In this document: positions 51,190-60,233 of the stretch, one piece after another
How the letters are laid out: each line of letters starts with the position of its first letter
How positions within the stretch are numbered: position 1 is the stretch's first letter
Assembly: GCA_028293545.1 (NCBI GenBank)
Contig: JAQGOP010000042.1
Coordinates: 1-64,000 of the forward strand
Source of the DNA: Verrucomicrobiota bacterium
GTDB lineage: Bacteria; Verrucomicrobiota; Verrucomicrobiia; Opitutales; Opitutaceae
Reading direction: 5' to 3'
DNA: 64,000 nt
Translations under genes and position numbers: made by a program
Notes under the pieces: model-generated
What the model was told of the DNA's origin: nothing
Database searches by the model: none
The model's input: only the letters and a program-made list of their open reading frames with translations

Positions 51190-52065
51190 TCAGGATTTCG
51201 GCGCCACCGGGGCCGCCACTTTCCTTTTCACGAACAAGGCCTGCAACAGGGCGCCGATGCGGTCGCGTAGTTCCAGTCGGCTCACAATCTGGTCGACCAA
51301 GCCGTGCTTGAGCAAAAACTCCGAAGTCTGAAAACCCGGCGGCAGCGTTTGTTTCGTGGTGTCCTTGATGACGCGCGGGCCGGCGAAGCCGATCAATGCC
51401 CCGGGTTCGGCCAGGATCACGTCGCCGAGCGTCGCATAGCTGGCCGACACTCCGCCCGTGGTCGGATGCGTCAGCACGGAAATATAGGGCAATCCCGCCG
51501 CGGCCAGGCGACCGAGCGCCGCACTGGTTTTCGCCATCTGCATCAGGGAAAGAATTCCCTCCTGCATGCGCGCGCCGCCGGAAGTGCTGAAAATGATACA
51601 GGGGCATTTCTGCTGGAGCGCCGCTTCGATCGCGCGCGTGATTTTTTCACCCGCCGCCGAACCGAGCGTCCCGCCGCAGAAGCGAAAATCCATCACGGCG
51701 AGCGCAACGGGAATTCCGTGGATCTTGCCCGAGCCACAAATCACCGCTTCCGGCAGGCCGCTGTCCTTCTCGTATCTTTTGATGCGCGATGGATAAGGCG
51801 CTGAATCCACGAATTCCAAGGGATCGGCCGAGCGGACATCGTTGTCGTTCTCCTTGAACGCGCCGTCGTCCAGCAGCTTCGCGATGCGTTCGCGCGCGCC
51901 GATCGGGAAATGGTGGCCACTCTTCGGGACGACCATCAGGTTGTCCTCGATTTCCTTGGTGAAGACCGAGTCCCCGGTGAGCGGATCCTTCGTGTAGAGG
52001 CCGTGCGGGATGTCTTTCTTGCGCGTCCGGCGGACAGTGTAGGTCGGTTTATCGAAATGAGACAT
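51190..52065 (-). CDS. accD: Acetyl-CoA carboxylase carboxyltransferase beta subunit, lacking zinc-ribbon Cys
   Basis: A 291-residue AccD, the beta subunit of carboxyltransferase in fatty-acid synthesis. The crotonase-like core is intact: [39 protein letters not shown], and [12 protein letters not shown]. The N-terminal zinc ribbon aligns by surrounding residues ([27 protein letters not shown]) but all four Cys positions are replaced (the second pair reads V-P-K-S). The start ATG at 52065 is standard. Zn-free AccD would be unusual relative to the E. coli enzyme. Confidence 0.93.
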   Translation of the reverse strand: MSHFDKPTYTVRRTRKKDIPHGLYTKDPLTGDSVFTKEIEDNLMVVPKSGHHFPIGARERIAKLLDDGAFKENDNDVRSADPLEFVDSAPYPSRIKRYEKDSGLPEAVICGSGKIHGIPVALAVMDFRFCGGTLGSAAGEKITRAIEAALQQKCPCIIFSTSGGARMQEGILSLMQMAKTSAALGRLAAAGLPYISVLTHPTTGGVSASYATLGDVILAEPGALIGFAGPRVIKDTTKQTLPPGFQTSEFLLKHGLVDQIVSRLELRDRIGALLQALFVKRKVAAPVAPKS

Positions 52066-52071
52066 GAAGGA

Positions 52072-52818
52072 TCAGCCGTGGCCGAAGGTGACGACGTCCA
52101 GCTTCAGGCAACCCGCGCGGCGAAGAACGACCGCGCAGCTGTTGAGGGTGGAACCAGTGGTAAAAACGTCATCAACCAAGATTAGATGTTGGGAGGGATT
52201 GAAGGCGGCGCCCTCCGCCAGTGCAAAGGCATTTTTGAGATTCGCGCGGCGCGTTTTCCGATCGTGATGAGTCTGGGAATCCGTGTCGACGCGACGCCGC
52301 AGGAAATTTTTCACCCGCGTCCCCTCCCCCGCCACGCGCGCCAGTTCCATCGCGAGCAACGCGCTTTGGTTGAAACCGCGCTCCCGTTCCTTGCGCGGAT
52401 GCAGCGGCACCGGCACCAACACCGCGCCGCGCGCAAACCGCCCCAGCCCGGATCGCCGGAAAACCTCCCCCATGTCGCGCGCGACATGGAGCCCGCGGTG
52501 ATACTTCAATTCGTGCACCAGGGCACGGGCCGGCCCCTTCAGCAGCACCGCCGTGCGGCCCTCCTGGTAAGCGGGAACCAGTCCGACGCAGTGCGGGCAG
52601 ATCCGTTCGCCCACGACCTCGCCGTAAAACGGATGACCGCAAGCGTAGCAGTGCGGTTCACGCACCCAGGAAATTTGCGCGACGCAGCCCGTGCAGAGGT
52701 GCCGGATCGCACCGTCCGACGGACCTTCCGGCTCGACGAGGCTGCGACAATGCACGCACACCGGCGGGAACACAACGTCCGCCAGGCCGCGGGCGCAGGC
52801 GCTGACGGCTTCGGTCAC
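52072..52818 (-). CDS. ComF-family phosphoribosyltransferase-like protein
   Basis: A 248-residue ComF/GntX-type protein. The N-terminal zinc region has CVHCRS, CTGC, CYACG and CPHC pairs. The phosphoribosyltransferase motif is HLILVDDVFTTGSTLNSC. ComF is implicated in DNA uptake or ssDNA handling, but the family is also widespread outside competence. The ATG at 52818 overlaps the truA stop (ATGA); the accD start is 6 bp after its stop. Confidence 0.88.
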   Translation of the reverse strand: MTEAVSACARGLADVVFPPVCVHCRSLVEPEGPSDGAIRHLCTGCVAQISWVREPHCYACGHPFYGEVVGERICPHCVGLVPAYQEGRTAVLLKGPARALVHELKYHRGLHVARDMGEVFRRSGLGRFARGAVLVPVPLHPRKERERGFNQSALLAMELARVAGEGTRVKNFLRRRVDTDSQTHHDRKTRRANLKNAFALAEGAAFNPSQHLILVDDVFTTGSTLNSCAVVLRRAGCLKLDVVTFGHG

Positions 52819-53573
52819 GGGTAATAAACCTTGGTGAGAAACAAACCGCGCGGCGGGGCGGTCAGCACCCGCGCGGTCCTCTCCTTCGAGGCCAGGATTT
52901 CCCGCACGCGCGCGGGAGTGAGCTTGCCTTCGCCTACGCTGACCAGGACGCCTGCAAGGCTCCGCATCATTTTATAAAGGAAGCCGTCGGCCTCCGCGAC
53001 GATGCGCAGCGAACGTCCGCGTTTCACCACATCCAGGCGCCGCAAATCGCGCACCGAGTCTTCGCGTTCCGAGCCATTGAGCGCCGTGAACGCACTGAAA
53101 TCATGGCGGCCGCGCAGGATGCTCGCCGCCGCTTTCATGGCGGCGAGATCGAGGGGGCGAAACACCGACCAGCAATACAAGCGTTCAAACGGATCCGACG
53201 GCCCGAGTTGGATCCTATATTCGTAGCGTTTCCCGGTCGCATTGAACCGCGCATGAAAATCGTCGGCGACCGCCTGCACGGATTTGACCTGGATTTCCGG
53301 AGGCAGCCCGCTGCGGAACGCTGCCAGCATCTTCTTCACGCCGTGAGTCCACGCCGCGTCAAAATGAAACACCTGCGCATGCGCATGCACCCCCGAATCC
53401 GTGCGGCCGCTCCCGTAAATCCGCACGGGTTCCCCGAAGATCTCGGCCAGCCGTTTTTCGATGACGTCCTGGATCGCATTCGCGCGGACCTGGCTCTGCC
53501 AACCCGGGAAATTCGTGCCATCATAGGCGCACACGCATTTCCAACGCCGGGATTTTTTGGCCGTGGTGGTCAC
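52815..53573 (-). CDS. truA: tRNA pseudouridine synthase A
   Basis: A 252-residue TruA that modifies U38-40 in tRNA anticodon stems. The catalytic Asp is in IYGSGRTDSGVHAHAQ; YDGTNFPGWQ, FHARFNATGKRYEY and FLYKMMRSLAG are family blocks. The start is the ATG at 53573, 8 bp after the ruvX stop. The neighbours ruvX and comF suggest a housekeeping operon. Confidence 0.96.
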   Translation of the reverse strand: MTTTAKKSRRWKCVCAYDGTNFPGWQSQVRANAIQDVIEKRLAEIFGEPVRIYGSGRTDSGVHAHAQVFHFDAAWTHGVKKMLAAFRSGLPPEIQVKSVQAVADDFHARFNATGKRYEYRIQLGPSDPFERLYCWSVFRPLDLAAMKAAASILRGRHDFSAFTALNGSEREDSVRDLRRLDVVKRGRSLRIVAEADGFLYKMMRSLAGVLVSVGEGKLTPARVREILASKERTARVLTAPPRGLFLTKVYYP

Positions 53574-53581
53574 AGGTTATA

Positions 53582-54013
53582 TTACAACGGTTCGACCGCG
53601 GGCGGCGGGATCTGCTGGTCGAGGAAATCCTGCAGGATGAGCGTCGCCGCCCGCGAATCGACCAGGCCGCTGGCGCGAACTTCGCGACGCTTCGCCTTCG
53701 CGATGGTCGATTCGGCTTCATAACTCGTGAGTCGTTCGTCGACGAGATGCACCGGCAAGCTGCACTCCACGCGCAGCCGCGCCGCCAAGGCCTCCGCTTC
53801 CTTGGCCTTGGGTCCCACGCTATCGTCCATGTTCAGCGGATAGCCCAGGACCAGGTCGGTCGCGCGGCGCTGTGCGATCTGGGCTTTGAGCGCTGCCCAC
53901 CGCTTGGTGGGATCGGCATCGATGATCGCGGCGAGCGGCGTAGCCACGCCCAATTCGTCGCCGTAGCTCAAGCCAATCCGGCGCGTGCCATAATCAATGC
54001 CAAGACAACGCAT
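53582..54013 (-). CDS. ruvX: Putative Holliday junction resolvase RuvX/YqgF
   Basis: A 143-residue RNase-H-fold protein. MRCLGIDYGTRRIGLSYGD is the first catalytic strand, LVLGYPLNM the next, and LVDERLTSYEAE supplies the later acidic residues, ending in DSRAATLILQDFL. The ATG at 54013 is preferred over 54094. YqgF proteins take part in pre-16S rRNA processing; a resolvase role is less certain. It leads the truA-comF-accD-folC operon. Confidence 0.93.
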   Translation of the reverse strand: MRCLGIDYGTRRIGLSYGDELGVATPLAAIIDADPTKRWAALKAQIAQRRATDLVLGYPLNMDDSVGPKAKEAEALAARLRVECSLPVHLVDERLTSYEAESTIAKAKRREVRASGLVDSRAATLILQDFLDQQIPPPAVEPL

Positions 54014-54117
54014 GCGCCGATTTTCTGCGACCCAACACCGAGGGCGCAATTGGATTTGCGACCACGGCGCAAACCCCTCTGTTTCGCAGCTCACAACCTC
54101 GCCGGAGCCGATTCTTC

Positions 54118-54456
54118 ATGCCGCCAATTAATTTCCCGCTCAATGTCACCGTTTCCGAAGCCGCCGACCTGGTGAAATCCGGGGCCCACTCCGCCCGGGT
54201 CCTCGATGTCCGCGAACCAAACGAGCTCGCCCTTTGCCAGGTCGAGGGCGCCGAGTGCATCCCGATGGGGGAAATTCCGGGCCGCGTGGCCACGCTCTCT
54301 CGCGACCAGCACTTCCTCGTCCTCTGTCACCACGGCTCGCGCAGCCTGCGGGTCACCCAATTTCTCCGCCAGCAGGGATTCACGGCGGTGAGCAACATTG
54401 CGGGCGGTATCGACGCGTGGGCGCTGGAAGTTGATCCGACCCTCGCCCGGTATTGA
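54118..54456 (+). CDS. Single-domain rhodanese-like protein
   Basis: A 112-residue rhodanese. RVLDVREPNELALCQVEGAE and the active-site loop VLCHHGSRSLRV, with catalytic Cys near residue 69, fit the sulfurtransferase family; YxxCxxGxRS-type loops of small rhodaneses are similar. It has no signal peptide and probably moves sulfane sulfur in the cytoplasm. It is divergent from ruvX (104 bp) and convergent with the aminotransferase (12-bp gap). Confidence 0.9.
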   Translation: MPPINFPLNVTVSEAADLVKSGAHSARVLDVREPNELALCQVEGAECIPMGEIPGRVATLSRDQHFLVLCHHGSRSLRVTQFLRQQGFTAVSNIAGGIDAWALEVDPTLARY

Positions 54457-54468
54457 GGGCCCGCCGGA

Positions 54469-55386
54469 CTAACTGACCGCGAGATGCGGGTTTCGACTCG
54501 CGTAGCCGCGCGTGTAGTTCGCAAACGCGTGTTTGAGCCGGGCGGTCACCGACTCCGGCGACACCTCGAACAGAATGTCGTCGATCGACGCCACCGGCGT
54601 GACGTCCTTCGTGGTCGAGAGCAGGAAGCACTCGTCAAAGGTGCCAAATTCCTCGGGCCGGATGGTTTCCTCGCGGACGACGACCCCGGCTGCCGGCGCC
54701 ACGTCGCGCAGCAATATTTCGCGCGTGATTCCCCCGAGGATGCCCGCGGACAGGGGCGGCGTGATCACTTCGCCGTTGCGGACGAATGCAATATTCGAAA
54801 CCGCCGCTTCCGTGACCTCGCCCGCGCGATTGAGGATCAGCACTTCGTCGGCGCCGCGCGCCCGCGCTTCGCGCAGGCAAAGAATATTGTTCAAATAGTT
54901 TCCCGTCTTCCAGGCCGGGTTCAAGGCGTCGGCCGGATTGCGCCGCAGGGTCTGCGCCACCGAAAGCGTGAGGCCTTGCGCCAGCACCTCGGGGGAATGC
55001 TCCTTGTTCGGCTGCACAAAAATCACGTATTCGGCGCGCCCCGCGAGCGCCACATCCAGCCCGATCGGTCCCGTGCCCCGGCTGACCTGCAGCCGAATAT
55101 AAAGCGCATCGTTCGACTTCACCACTTCACGATAAGCGAGGATCGTGCGCTCAATTTCCCGGTGTGCCTCCCGGGCGGTGAGGGGCAGCGAAAAATAAAG
55201 CGCCTCGGCTGATTGCTCCAAGCGGCGCCAGTGCTCCTCCCACGCAAACACCACGCCATGGTAGGTCCGCCAGACTTCATAGATCGCGTCGCCATAGAGG
55301 AAACCGCGGTTCAACGGTGCAATCGACGGCGTCGCCGCATCGTGCAACCGGCCATTCGTGCAGGCTTGGATATAGTGGGACGCCAT
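54469..55386 (-). CDS. Class IV aminotransferase (D-amino acid/branched-chain type)
   Basis: A 305-residue PLP-dependent class IV transaminase. The PLP Lys lies in NPAWKTGNYLNNILCLREA, and GADEVLILNRAGEVTEAAVSNI is the family block before the phosphate-binding region. It could be a D-alanine, branched-chain or aminodeoxychorismate-type enzyme; the sequence alone does not decide. The ATG at 55386 is preferred over the track start at 55467. The upstream terminator at 55424-55457 belongs to the neighbouring HTH gene. Confidence 0.88.
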   Translation of the reverse strand: MASHYIQACTNGRLHDAATPSIAPLNRGFLYGDAIYEVWRTYHGVVFAWEEHWRRLEQSAEALYFSLPLTAREAHREIERTILAYREVVKSNDALYIRLQVSRGTGPIGLDVALAGRAEYVIFVQPNKEHSPEVLAQGLTLSVAQTLRRNPADALNPAWKTGNYLNNILCLREARARGADEVLILNRAGEVTEAAVSNIAFVRNGEVITPPLSAGILGGITREILLRDVAPAAGVVVREETIRPEEFGTFDECFLLSTTKDVTPVASIDDILFEVSPESVTARLKHAFANYTRGYASRNPHLAVS

Positions 55387-55423
55387 GAATGAAGCGAAGC
55401 GAACGCCATCCCCGCCAACAGAC

Positions 55424-55457
55424 AAATAAAAAGCCCCCGGCATTGCGCGCGGGGGCC
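55424..55457 (-). terminator. Rho-independent terminator of the HTH-protein gene
   Basis: On the minus strand a 7-bp GC stem (GCCCCCG pairing with CGGGGGC) with a ~10-nt loop is followed by a T-rich tract (TTTTTATTT). It sits 22 bp after the HTH gene stop and just before the aminotransferase start, giving a clean boundary. Confidence 0.8.
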
Positions 55458-55479
55458 GTAAGTCCAAAAGAGGTTCCGC

Positions 55480-55863
55480 TTACTTGCGGGCTTTGACGAG
55501 CCCGAGGGCCTTCTTGATGTTCTGAACGCTGGGGAGCGAGATTCCCGCCGCCTTCGCGATTTCCGCGCCGGTCTTGCCGGCCTGCGTCAGCGATTTCACC
55601 TGCGCCTTGATCTCCGGCGTGATGATGGCGCGCTTGCGGCGCTTGCCTCCCGCCTTCTTTGCGGCCGGGGCGGCCTTCCGTCGGCCGGGGCCGCGGGTTC
55701 CGCCGCTGGCCTTGAGGGCCGCGATGAATTCTTCAGTGGTGGAAAAGCCGTACTTGCCGGGCAGCGCGATCAGTTCCTTGGCCAGCTGCGTCGCGATGGA
55801 TTTCTCCAACTCCGCCATGCGGGCCTGTGTTGCTTTTAATTCCTTGATTTTTTCGGTGACCAT
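55480..55863 (-). CDS. Basic DNA-binding protein with coiled-coil N-terminus and HTH C-terminus
   Basis: A 127-residue protein, very basic in the middle. The N-terminal ~40 residues (EKIKELKATQARMAELEKSI) can form a coiled coil. A GPGRRKAAPAAKKAGGKRRK linker resembles AT-hook or H-NS-type basic hinges, and the C-terminal GKTGAEIAKAAGISLPSVQN is a resolvase-type helix-turn-helix. The layout suggests a nucleoid-associated or global regulator, but I do not recognise the family. It has its own terminator and is probably monocistronic. Confidence 0.72.
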   Translation of the reverse strand: MVTEKIKELKATQARMAELEKSIATQLAKELIALPGKYGFSTTEEFIAALKASGGTRGPGRRKAAPAAKKAGGKRRKRAIITPEIKAQVKSLTQAGKTGAEIAKAAGISLPSVQNIKKALGLVKARK

Positions 55864-55920
55864 AGGGCTTTAGTTACGGATCAGCGGCTATATAGCAAGC
55901 TGTGATATAAAGGGACGAGC

Positions 55921-56808
55921 CTATCGGCCTTGCACTTTCGGTATATGTTTTTCCGGGCTTTTTCCCTCCCGTCCGCGGTCGCGGCGGAATTTCGCCGGTC
56001 CACAGCCGGCGTAGGTTTTGAAGACCCGGCTGAAATGGTGGCGGTTGGCAAAGCCGACTGACTCCGCGACTTGCTCGATCGACTCGTCCGAAAACGTCAG
56101 GCGCCGGCAGGCCTCACGCACGCGGCGTTCCGCCACGAATACGGCGGGCGTTCGCCCGGTGCTCGCCTTGAACCACCGGATGAATGCCTCGACGCTCAAC
56201 CCCGCCTGCGCGGCCAGCATTTCGTTGGTAATCCCGCCGGCGAGCGAATGTTGGATCCAGCCAAACAACTTTCGCAGCCGAAGCGGGACGGTTTCAAAAC
56301 CCTCCGGGCCGACCTCGGCAAAAACCAGGTGAAGCAACCCCGCGCTAAAGTGCGCCGCATGCGCCGTCTCGCGCCGCTCAATCATGCGATGCAGCTGCCG
56401 CGCCACCGACCGCACGGTTCGGTTCGCCGGAACCTCGATCACGCCGGCCGTGGCCGCGGTCAGGGATAGATATAAGGAAAAGTGCACCCAAAGGTGATCC
56501 GCCCCCGCGCGGCTGCCGCAGTCGAAACTCACGCCGTCGGGCACCAGGACAATCCGTTCCGGACCCAGGTCGTGGCGCTTCCGCTGGGACACGATCCAGG
56601 CGCCGGGCGTGAGATCGTAATACAGGCGCCAAAAGGGACTGCGCACGCCGCGAAAGTTCCAGTTCGGGTCGAGTCGAAGCACCCCGCATTCATGGATCTG
56701 GAAACCGTCGCCGACCTCCCCGGCCGGAGGCTTCAGCCCGTGGGCGGTAAATGGGTCATGCCAGAGTTGATAGTCACTTTTAGGCACAAATGATCCGGTT
56801 GCAGACAT
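55921..56808 (-). CDS. AraC-family transcriptional regulator
   Basis: A 295-residue regulator with an N-terminal ligand-sensing cupin-like domain and a C-terminal double HTH. AAQAGLSVEAFIRWFKASTG is the first HTH, VAESVGFANRHHFSRVFKTY the second; RRVREACRRLTFSDESIEQV is the linking helix. The ATG at 56808 is preferred over 56868. It is divergent from the ferritin-like gene, only 35 bp between starts, so it likely controls that gene. Confidence 0.92.
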   Translation of the reverse strand: MSATGSFVPKSDYQLWHDPFTAHGLKPPAGEVGDGFQIHECGVLRLDPNWNFRGVRSPFWRLYYDLTPGAWIVSQRKRHDLGPERIVLVPDGVSFDCGSRAGADHLWVHFSLYLSLTAATAGVIEVPANRTVRSVARQLHRMIERRETAHAAHFSAGLLHLVFAEVGPEGFETVPLRLRKLFGWIQHSLAGGITNEMLAAQAGLSVEAFIRWFKASTGRTPAVFVAERRVREACRRLTFSDESIEQVAESVGFANRHHFSRVFKTYAGCGPAKFRRDRGREGKSPEKHIPKVQGR

Positions 56809-56843
56809 TGCCCCGAAGCAAGTCCAAATGCTATAGTGTCGGC

Positions 56844-58328
56844 ATGAGTTCCCTCGTTGCCGAACCACCCGCTGTCTCGCCCCCCCGCCGGCTCCTGATC
56901 ACCCCGGAGTCCAAGCAGAAACCGCTGATCGTGGACTTGTTGAACGACTGGCAGTACATGGAGAAGGCGACGCACCGGTTGATCTGCGCCTGGGGCCGCG
57001 AGGTCGCGCCGTGGTACGACAAGAGCGCGATCCATCGCCATGTCTGGGACCAGGCGGAATGCGTGCGGCGACTGCGCGAACGCGTTTCCCAGTTTCCCGG
57101 CGGCAAACCCGACGCCCCGGTTTCGAGCCGGCTGGAGAAGCTGGCCAACACCGTCCTGCTCGCTCCCAATCACGACGACGCGCTCGATGGAATCTACGAA
57201 ATTCTCCTGAAGGCGATGCTCACCGCCTATGGTGAATATTCCGCCCAGGCCCACCCCGTGCACGATGCCCCCACCGTCGCCCTCCTGCACGAGATCAACC
57301 AGATCAAGAGCCAGGAATTTCTCTGGTATCGTGATTATCGCCGGCGTCATCCGCACTCCACGACCGCCGCCTACCGCGCCGCCGTCGAAACCGAGATCGC
57401 GGCCTGCGGCGGGTTTCACGCGGCGGTGCCAGTGGCGCCCGGCGACACCGGGGCCCGGCCCGCGGGTGCGGGCACCGATTTCAGGTACGCCAAGTTCAGC
57501 GCGCGCGACGTGCCGATCCGCCCGAAGCACGATTTCATGGAATACGTGCGCGTCGATTTTCCCACGAGCATCGAGGCGCGGCGCCTCTTCTGGGGCTTCG
57601 GCTACATGATGGAAAAAAACCTGCCGGATGACCAGCTGTGCTGGATCTACGACGGCCATTACCTGCCGTGGGAATGGCACCACGACATCTCGCGCCATCT
57701 CTGGGATGAGTCCCGCCACGGCGATTCCGGCTATTCCCGCCTGAAGGATTTCGGGATCGATTTCGACGACGTCGGGTTTCCCGGATACGATCAGGGCGAA
57801 CGGATCAAGGTGCTCGAAGCCGCCGCCAAGGAGGAAGGCATCACGCTGGATGAAGCCTACCGCAATTACGCCAAGTATCTCGACCCCGTTCGCGGCGATC
57901 ACATCTCCCGCCCGCAGATGTATGAAAATGTGTTCATGATCGGCATGGTCGCCGAAACCGGGCACTTCATCGTCAAACAGGAAGGCTACCAGGATTTCAA
58001 GGAAGGCCAGGATCTCGAGTCCGCGGAAATGATGCTCTTCGACATCATCGACGAAACCGCCCACGTCCAATACGCGCACAAGTGGCTGCCCTTCCTCGGT
58101 GAAATCTGCGGCGTCGACAACAGCAACTACCGCGAACGCGGCGCGACGATCCGCGCCGACTACCAGAAGCGCCACGACGATATTTCCGCCGACCTGGCCA
58201 AGAAGCTCCCGCGAACCCCGGGGCATCCCGCCTACGATTTCTACCTGGATTTGCTCGCGCGCATCCGCCGCGTGAAACCGTTGGCCAACGCCGCCAGCTG
58301 CCCGCCCCGCTCGCCCAAGCCCATGTGA
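56844..58328 (+). CDS. Ferritin-like (probable diiron) protein of unknown function
   Basis: A 494-residue protein. The N-terminal ~190 residues resemble DUF455-type ferritin-like proteins (AECVRRLRERV, then LLHEINQIKSQEFLWYRDYR). The second half has three ExxH motifs: E288/H291 in DESRHGDSG, E370/H373 in AETGHFIV and E403/H406 in DETAHVQY, which suggest a four-helix diiron or dimetal site. No signal peptide. It is paired with a divergent AraC regulator. I do not know the reaction; oxidase, oxygenase or deformylase-type chemistry are possible. The ATG at 56844 fits. Confidence 0.7.
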   Translation: MSSLVAEPPAVSPPRRLLITPESKQKPLIVDLLNDWQYMEKATHRLICAWGREVAPWYDKSAIHRHVWDQAECVRRLRERVSQFPGGKPDAPVSSRLEKLANTVLLAPNHDDALDGIYEILLKAMLTAYGEYSAQAHPVHDAPTVALLHEINQIKSQEFLWYRDYRRRHPHSTTAAYRAAVETEIAACGGFHAAVPVAPGDTGARPAGAGTDFRYAKFSARDVPIRPKHDFMEYVRVDFPTSIEARRLFWGFGYMMEKNLPDDQLCWIYDGHYLPWEWHHDISRHLWDESRHGDSGYSRLKDFGIDFDDVGFPGYDQGERIKVLEAAAKEEGITLDEAYRNYAKYLDPVRGDHISRPQMYENVFMIGMVAETGHFIVKQEGYQDFKEGQDLESAEMMLFDIIDETAHVQYAHKWLPFLGEICGVDNSNYRERGATIRADYQKRHDDISADLAKKLPRTPGHPAYDFYLDLLARIRRVKPLANAASCPPRSPKPM

Positions 58329-58330
58329 GG

Positions 58331-59215
58331 CTAGGCGGCGCCGGCGTCGAGTTTCGCGAGCTCTTCGGCGACGCGGAAATTCATCGGCACGTCCGGGTCC
58401 GGCGACGGGACGGCGGAGAGCAGGATCCGGGTGTAGGGATGCGCCGGCGACGCGAAAATCTGCGCGGTCGGCGCCAGCTCGACAATCCGCCCGCGCCGCA
58501 TCACCGCGACGCGGTCACAGAAATTGCGGACCACGTCCAGGTTGTGCGCTACGAACAAATATGTGAGGCGATACTCGGCCTGCAGTTCCTTCAGCAGGTC
58601 CAGCACCTGCGCCTGGACCGAAACGTCGAGGGCGGAAGTCGCCTCGTCACACACGATCAGCGACGGCCGCATGATCAACGCACGCGCGATCCCGATCCGC
58701 TGGCGCTGGCCACCGCTGAAGGCGTGCGGGTAACGGTTGCGGTGCTCCGGCTTCAAGCCGACGCGTCGCAGAACCTCCGCGATGCGGTCGTCGAGTTCCG
58801 CGCCGGTTGCCATGCCGTGGATCACGAGCGGCTCGCCGACGATGCCGCCCACGGTCATGCGCGGGTTCAGCGAGGAAAACGGATCCTGGAAGACCATCTG
58901 CACGTGTTGGCGCACCGGCTTCAGCGCGCGGTCGGAAAGTTTCGCGAGATCCACGACCTGGCCATCGGGCAGCCGGAAAAACACCTCGCCCGAAGTCGGC
59001 TCCAACGCCCGGAGAATACAACGCGCCGTGGTGGTTTTACCCGAGCCGCTCTCCCCCACCAACCCGAGGGTCTCGCCCGCGGCCAGGTCGAAGCTGACGT
59101 CGTCCACCGCCTTGATCACCTTCGCGACCTTTGTCCGGAGGCCGCGCGTCGCGATTGAAAAATATTTCGAGAGTCCCCGGACCGACAACTGCGAGGCTGG
59201 CACGGAAGGAGTCAT
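58331..59215 (-). CDS. Oligopeptide/dipeptide-type ABC transporter ATP-binding protein (DppF-like)
   Basis: A 294-residue ABC ATPase. Walker A is GESGSGKTT, the signature is AFSGGQRQR, Walker B is LIVCDEATSALDVS, and YPHAFSGG and the short C-terminal HPYTRILLSAVPSP tail are typical of Opp/Dpp ATPases. The ATG at 59215 overlaps the first ATPase stop (ATGA); the in-frame extension upstream is antisense-like and rejected. No permease or binding protein follows; the diiron gene ends 2 bp away on the other strand. Confidence 0.92.
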   Translation of the reverse strand: MTPSVPASQLSVRGLSKYFSIATRGLRTKVAKVIKAVDDVSFDLAAGETLGLVGESGSGKTTTARCILRALEPTSGEVFFRLPDGQVVDLAKLSDRALKPVRQHVQMVFQDPFSSLNPRMTVGGIVGEPLVIHGMATGAELDDRIAEVLRRVGLKPEHRNRYPHAFSGGQRQRIGIARALIMRPSLIVCDEATSALDVSVQAQVLDLLKELQAEYRLTYLFVAHNLDVVRNFCDRVAVMRRGRIVELAPTAQIFASPAHPYTRILLSAVPSPDPDVPMNFRVAEELAKLDAGAA

Positions 59216-60048
59216 GCGACGCGTGCGCGGCGGCTGGGCAGCGCGTCGAGCAGCGCGCGCGTGTAGGCGTGCTGCGGGTTCTTGAGCACGGCCCGCACCG
59301 TGCCCTGCTCCACGATTTTTCCGCGATACATCACCGCGACGTCGTCCGCCACCTGTGCCACCACCCCAAAATCGTGGGTGATGAGCAGGACCGAGCACCC
59401 AATCTCGCGTTGCAGCGTTTTGATCAGCCCGAGGATCTGCGCCTGGATCGTGACATCGAGCGCGGTGGTGGGTTCGTCGGCGATGAGCAGTTCCGGCCGG
59501 CAAACCAGCGCCATCGCGATCACGACCCGCTGACGCATGCCGCCCGAGAGTTCGTGGGGATATTGGTCAAAGCGTTCTTCCGGCTGCGCGATCCCCACCT
59601 TCGTCAGCATTTCCACCGTGAGGCGACGGGCCTCCGCCCGGTTCGTGCGTTGATGAAGCAGGATGGCTTCCGCGATTTGGCTTCCGACGGAATGCACGGG
59701 CGACAGCGCGGTCATCGGCTCTTGAAAAATCATGCTGATCAACCCGCCGCGCACTTTATACAACGTTCCCGAACGCTCATCGAGCTGCGCAATATCGATC
59801 TCACCCGCGCGGGAGGAATGAAGGAGGATTTTCCCGCCGACGATTTTCCCCGGGGGCTGGATCAACCGCAGCATCGAGTAAGCCGTGACGCTCTTGCCCG
59901 AGCCGCTTTCGCCGACCAAGGCCAGCGTGCGTCCGCGCGCGATCGAGAAAGTCACGCCATCGACCGCCGGCACCACGCCGTCGGAGGTGATGAAACTGGT
60001 GCGCAGGTCCAGAACCTCGAGCAGCGGCCGTTGATCAATTTCCTCCAT
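59212..60048 (-). CDS. Oligopeptide/dipeptide-type ABC transporter ATP-binding protein (DppD-like)
   Basis: A 278-residue ABC ATPase. Walker A is GESGSGKSV, the signature is LSGGMRQR, Walker B is [13 protein letters not shown], and the C-terminal [14 protein letters not shown] segment fits the OppD/DppD group. It starts at the ATG at 60048. The paired DppF-like gene overlaps it by 4 bp. Upstream, a 185-bp divergent region separates it from a glycosyltransferase gene, so any permeases must be encoded elsewhere. Confidence 0.93.
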   Translation of the reverse strand: MEEIDQRPLLEVLDLRTSFITSDGVVPAVDGVTFSIARGRTLALVGESGSGKSVTAYSMLRLIQPPGKIVGGKILLHSSRAGEIDIAQLDERSGTLYKVRGGLISMIFQEPMTALSPVHSVGSQIAEAILLHQRTNRAEARRLTVEMLTKVGIAQPEERFDQYPHELSGGMRQRVVIAMALVCRPELLIADEPTTALDVTIQAQILGLIKTLQREIGCSVLLITHDFGVVAQVADDVAVMYRGKIVEQGTVRAVLKNPQHAYTRALLDALPSRRARVA

Positions 60049-60233
60049 TCGCTCCAGAGCAAAGGAAGCGTTTCCTCGCGCAGCAAGTGCGATGTGTCCT
60101 TGGCCAGCACTCGTCGGTGACTTTTCACGAGGCAGGTTTCGAGATCCCTAGGTGTCTTGCCGCAACGTGACATGATATTTGCCACGCGTTCCGCCATTGC
60201 TACGGCGGGTGCCGGCTGGTTCGACGATGTCGC

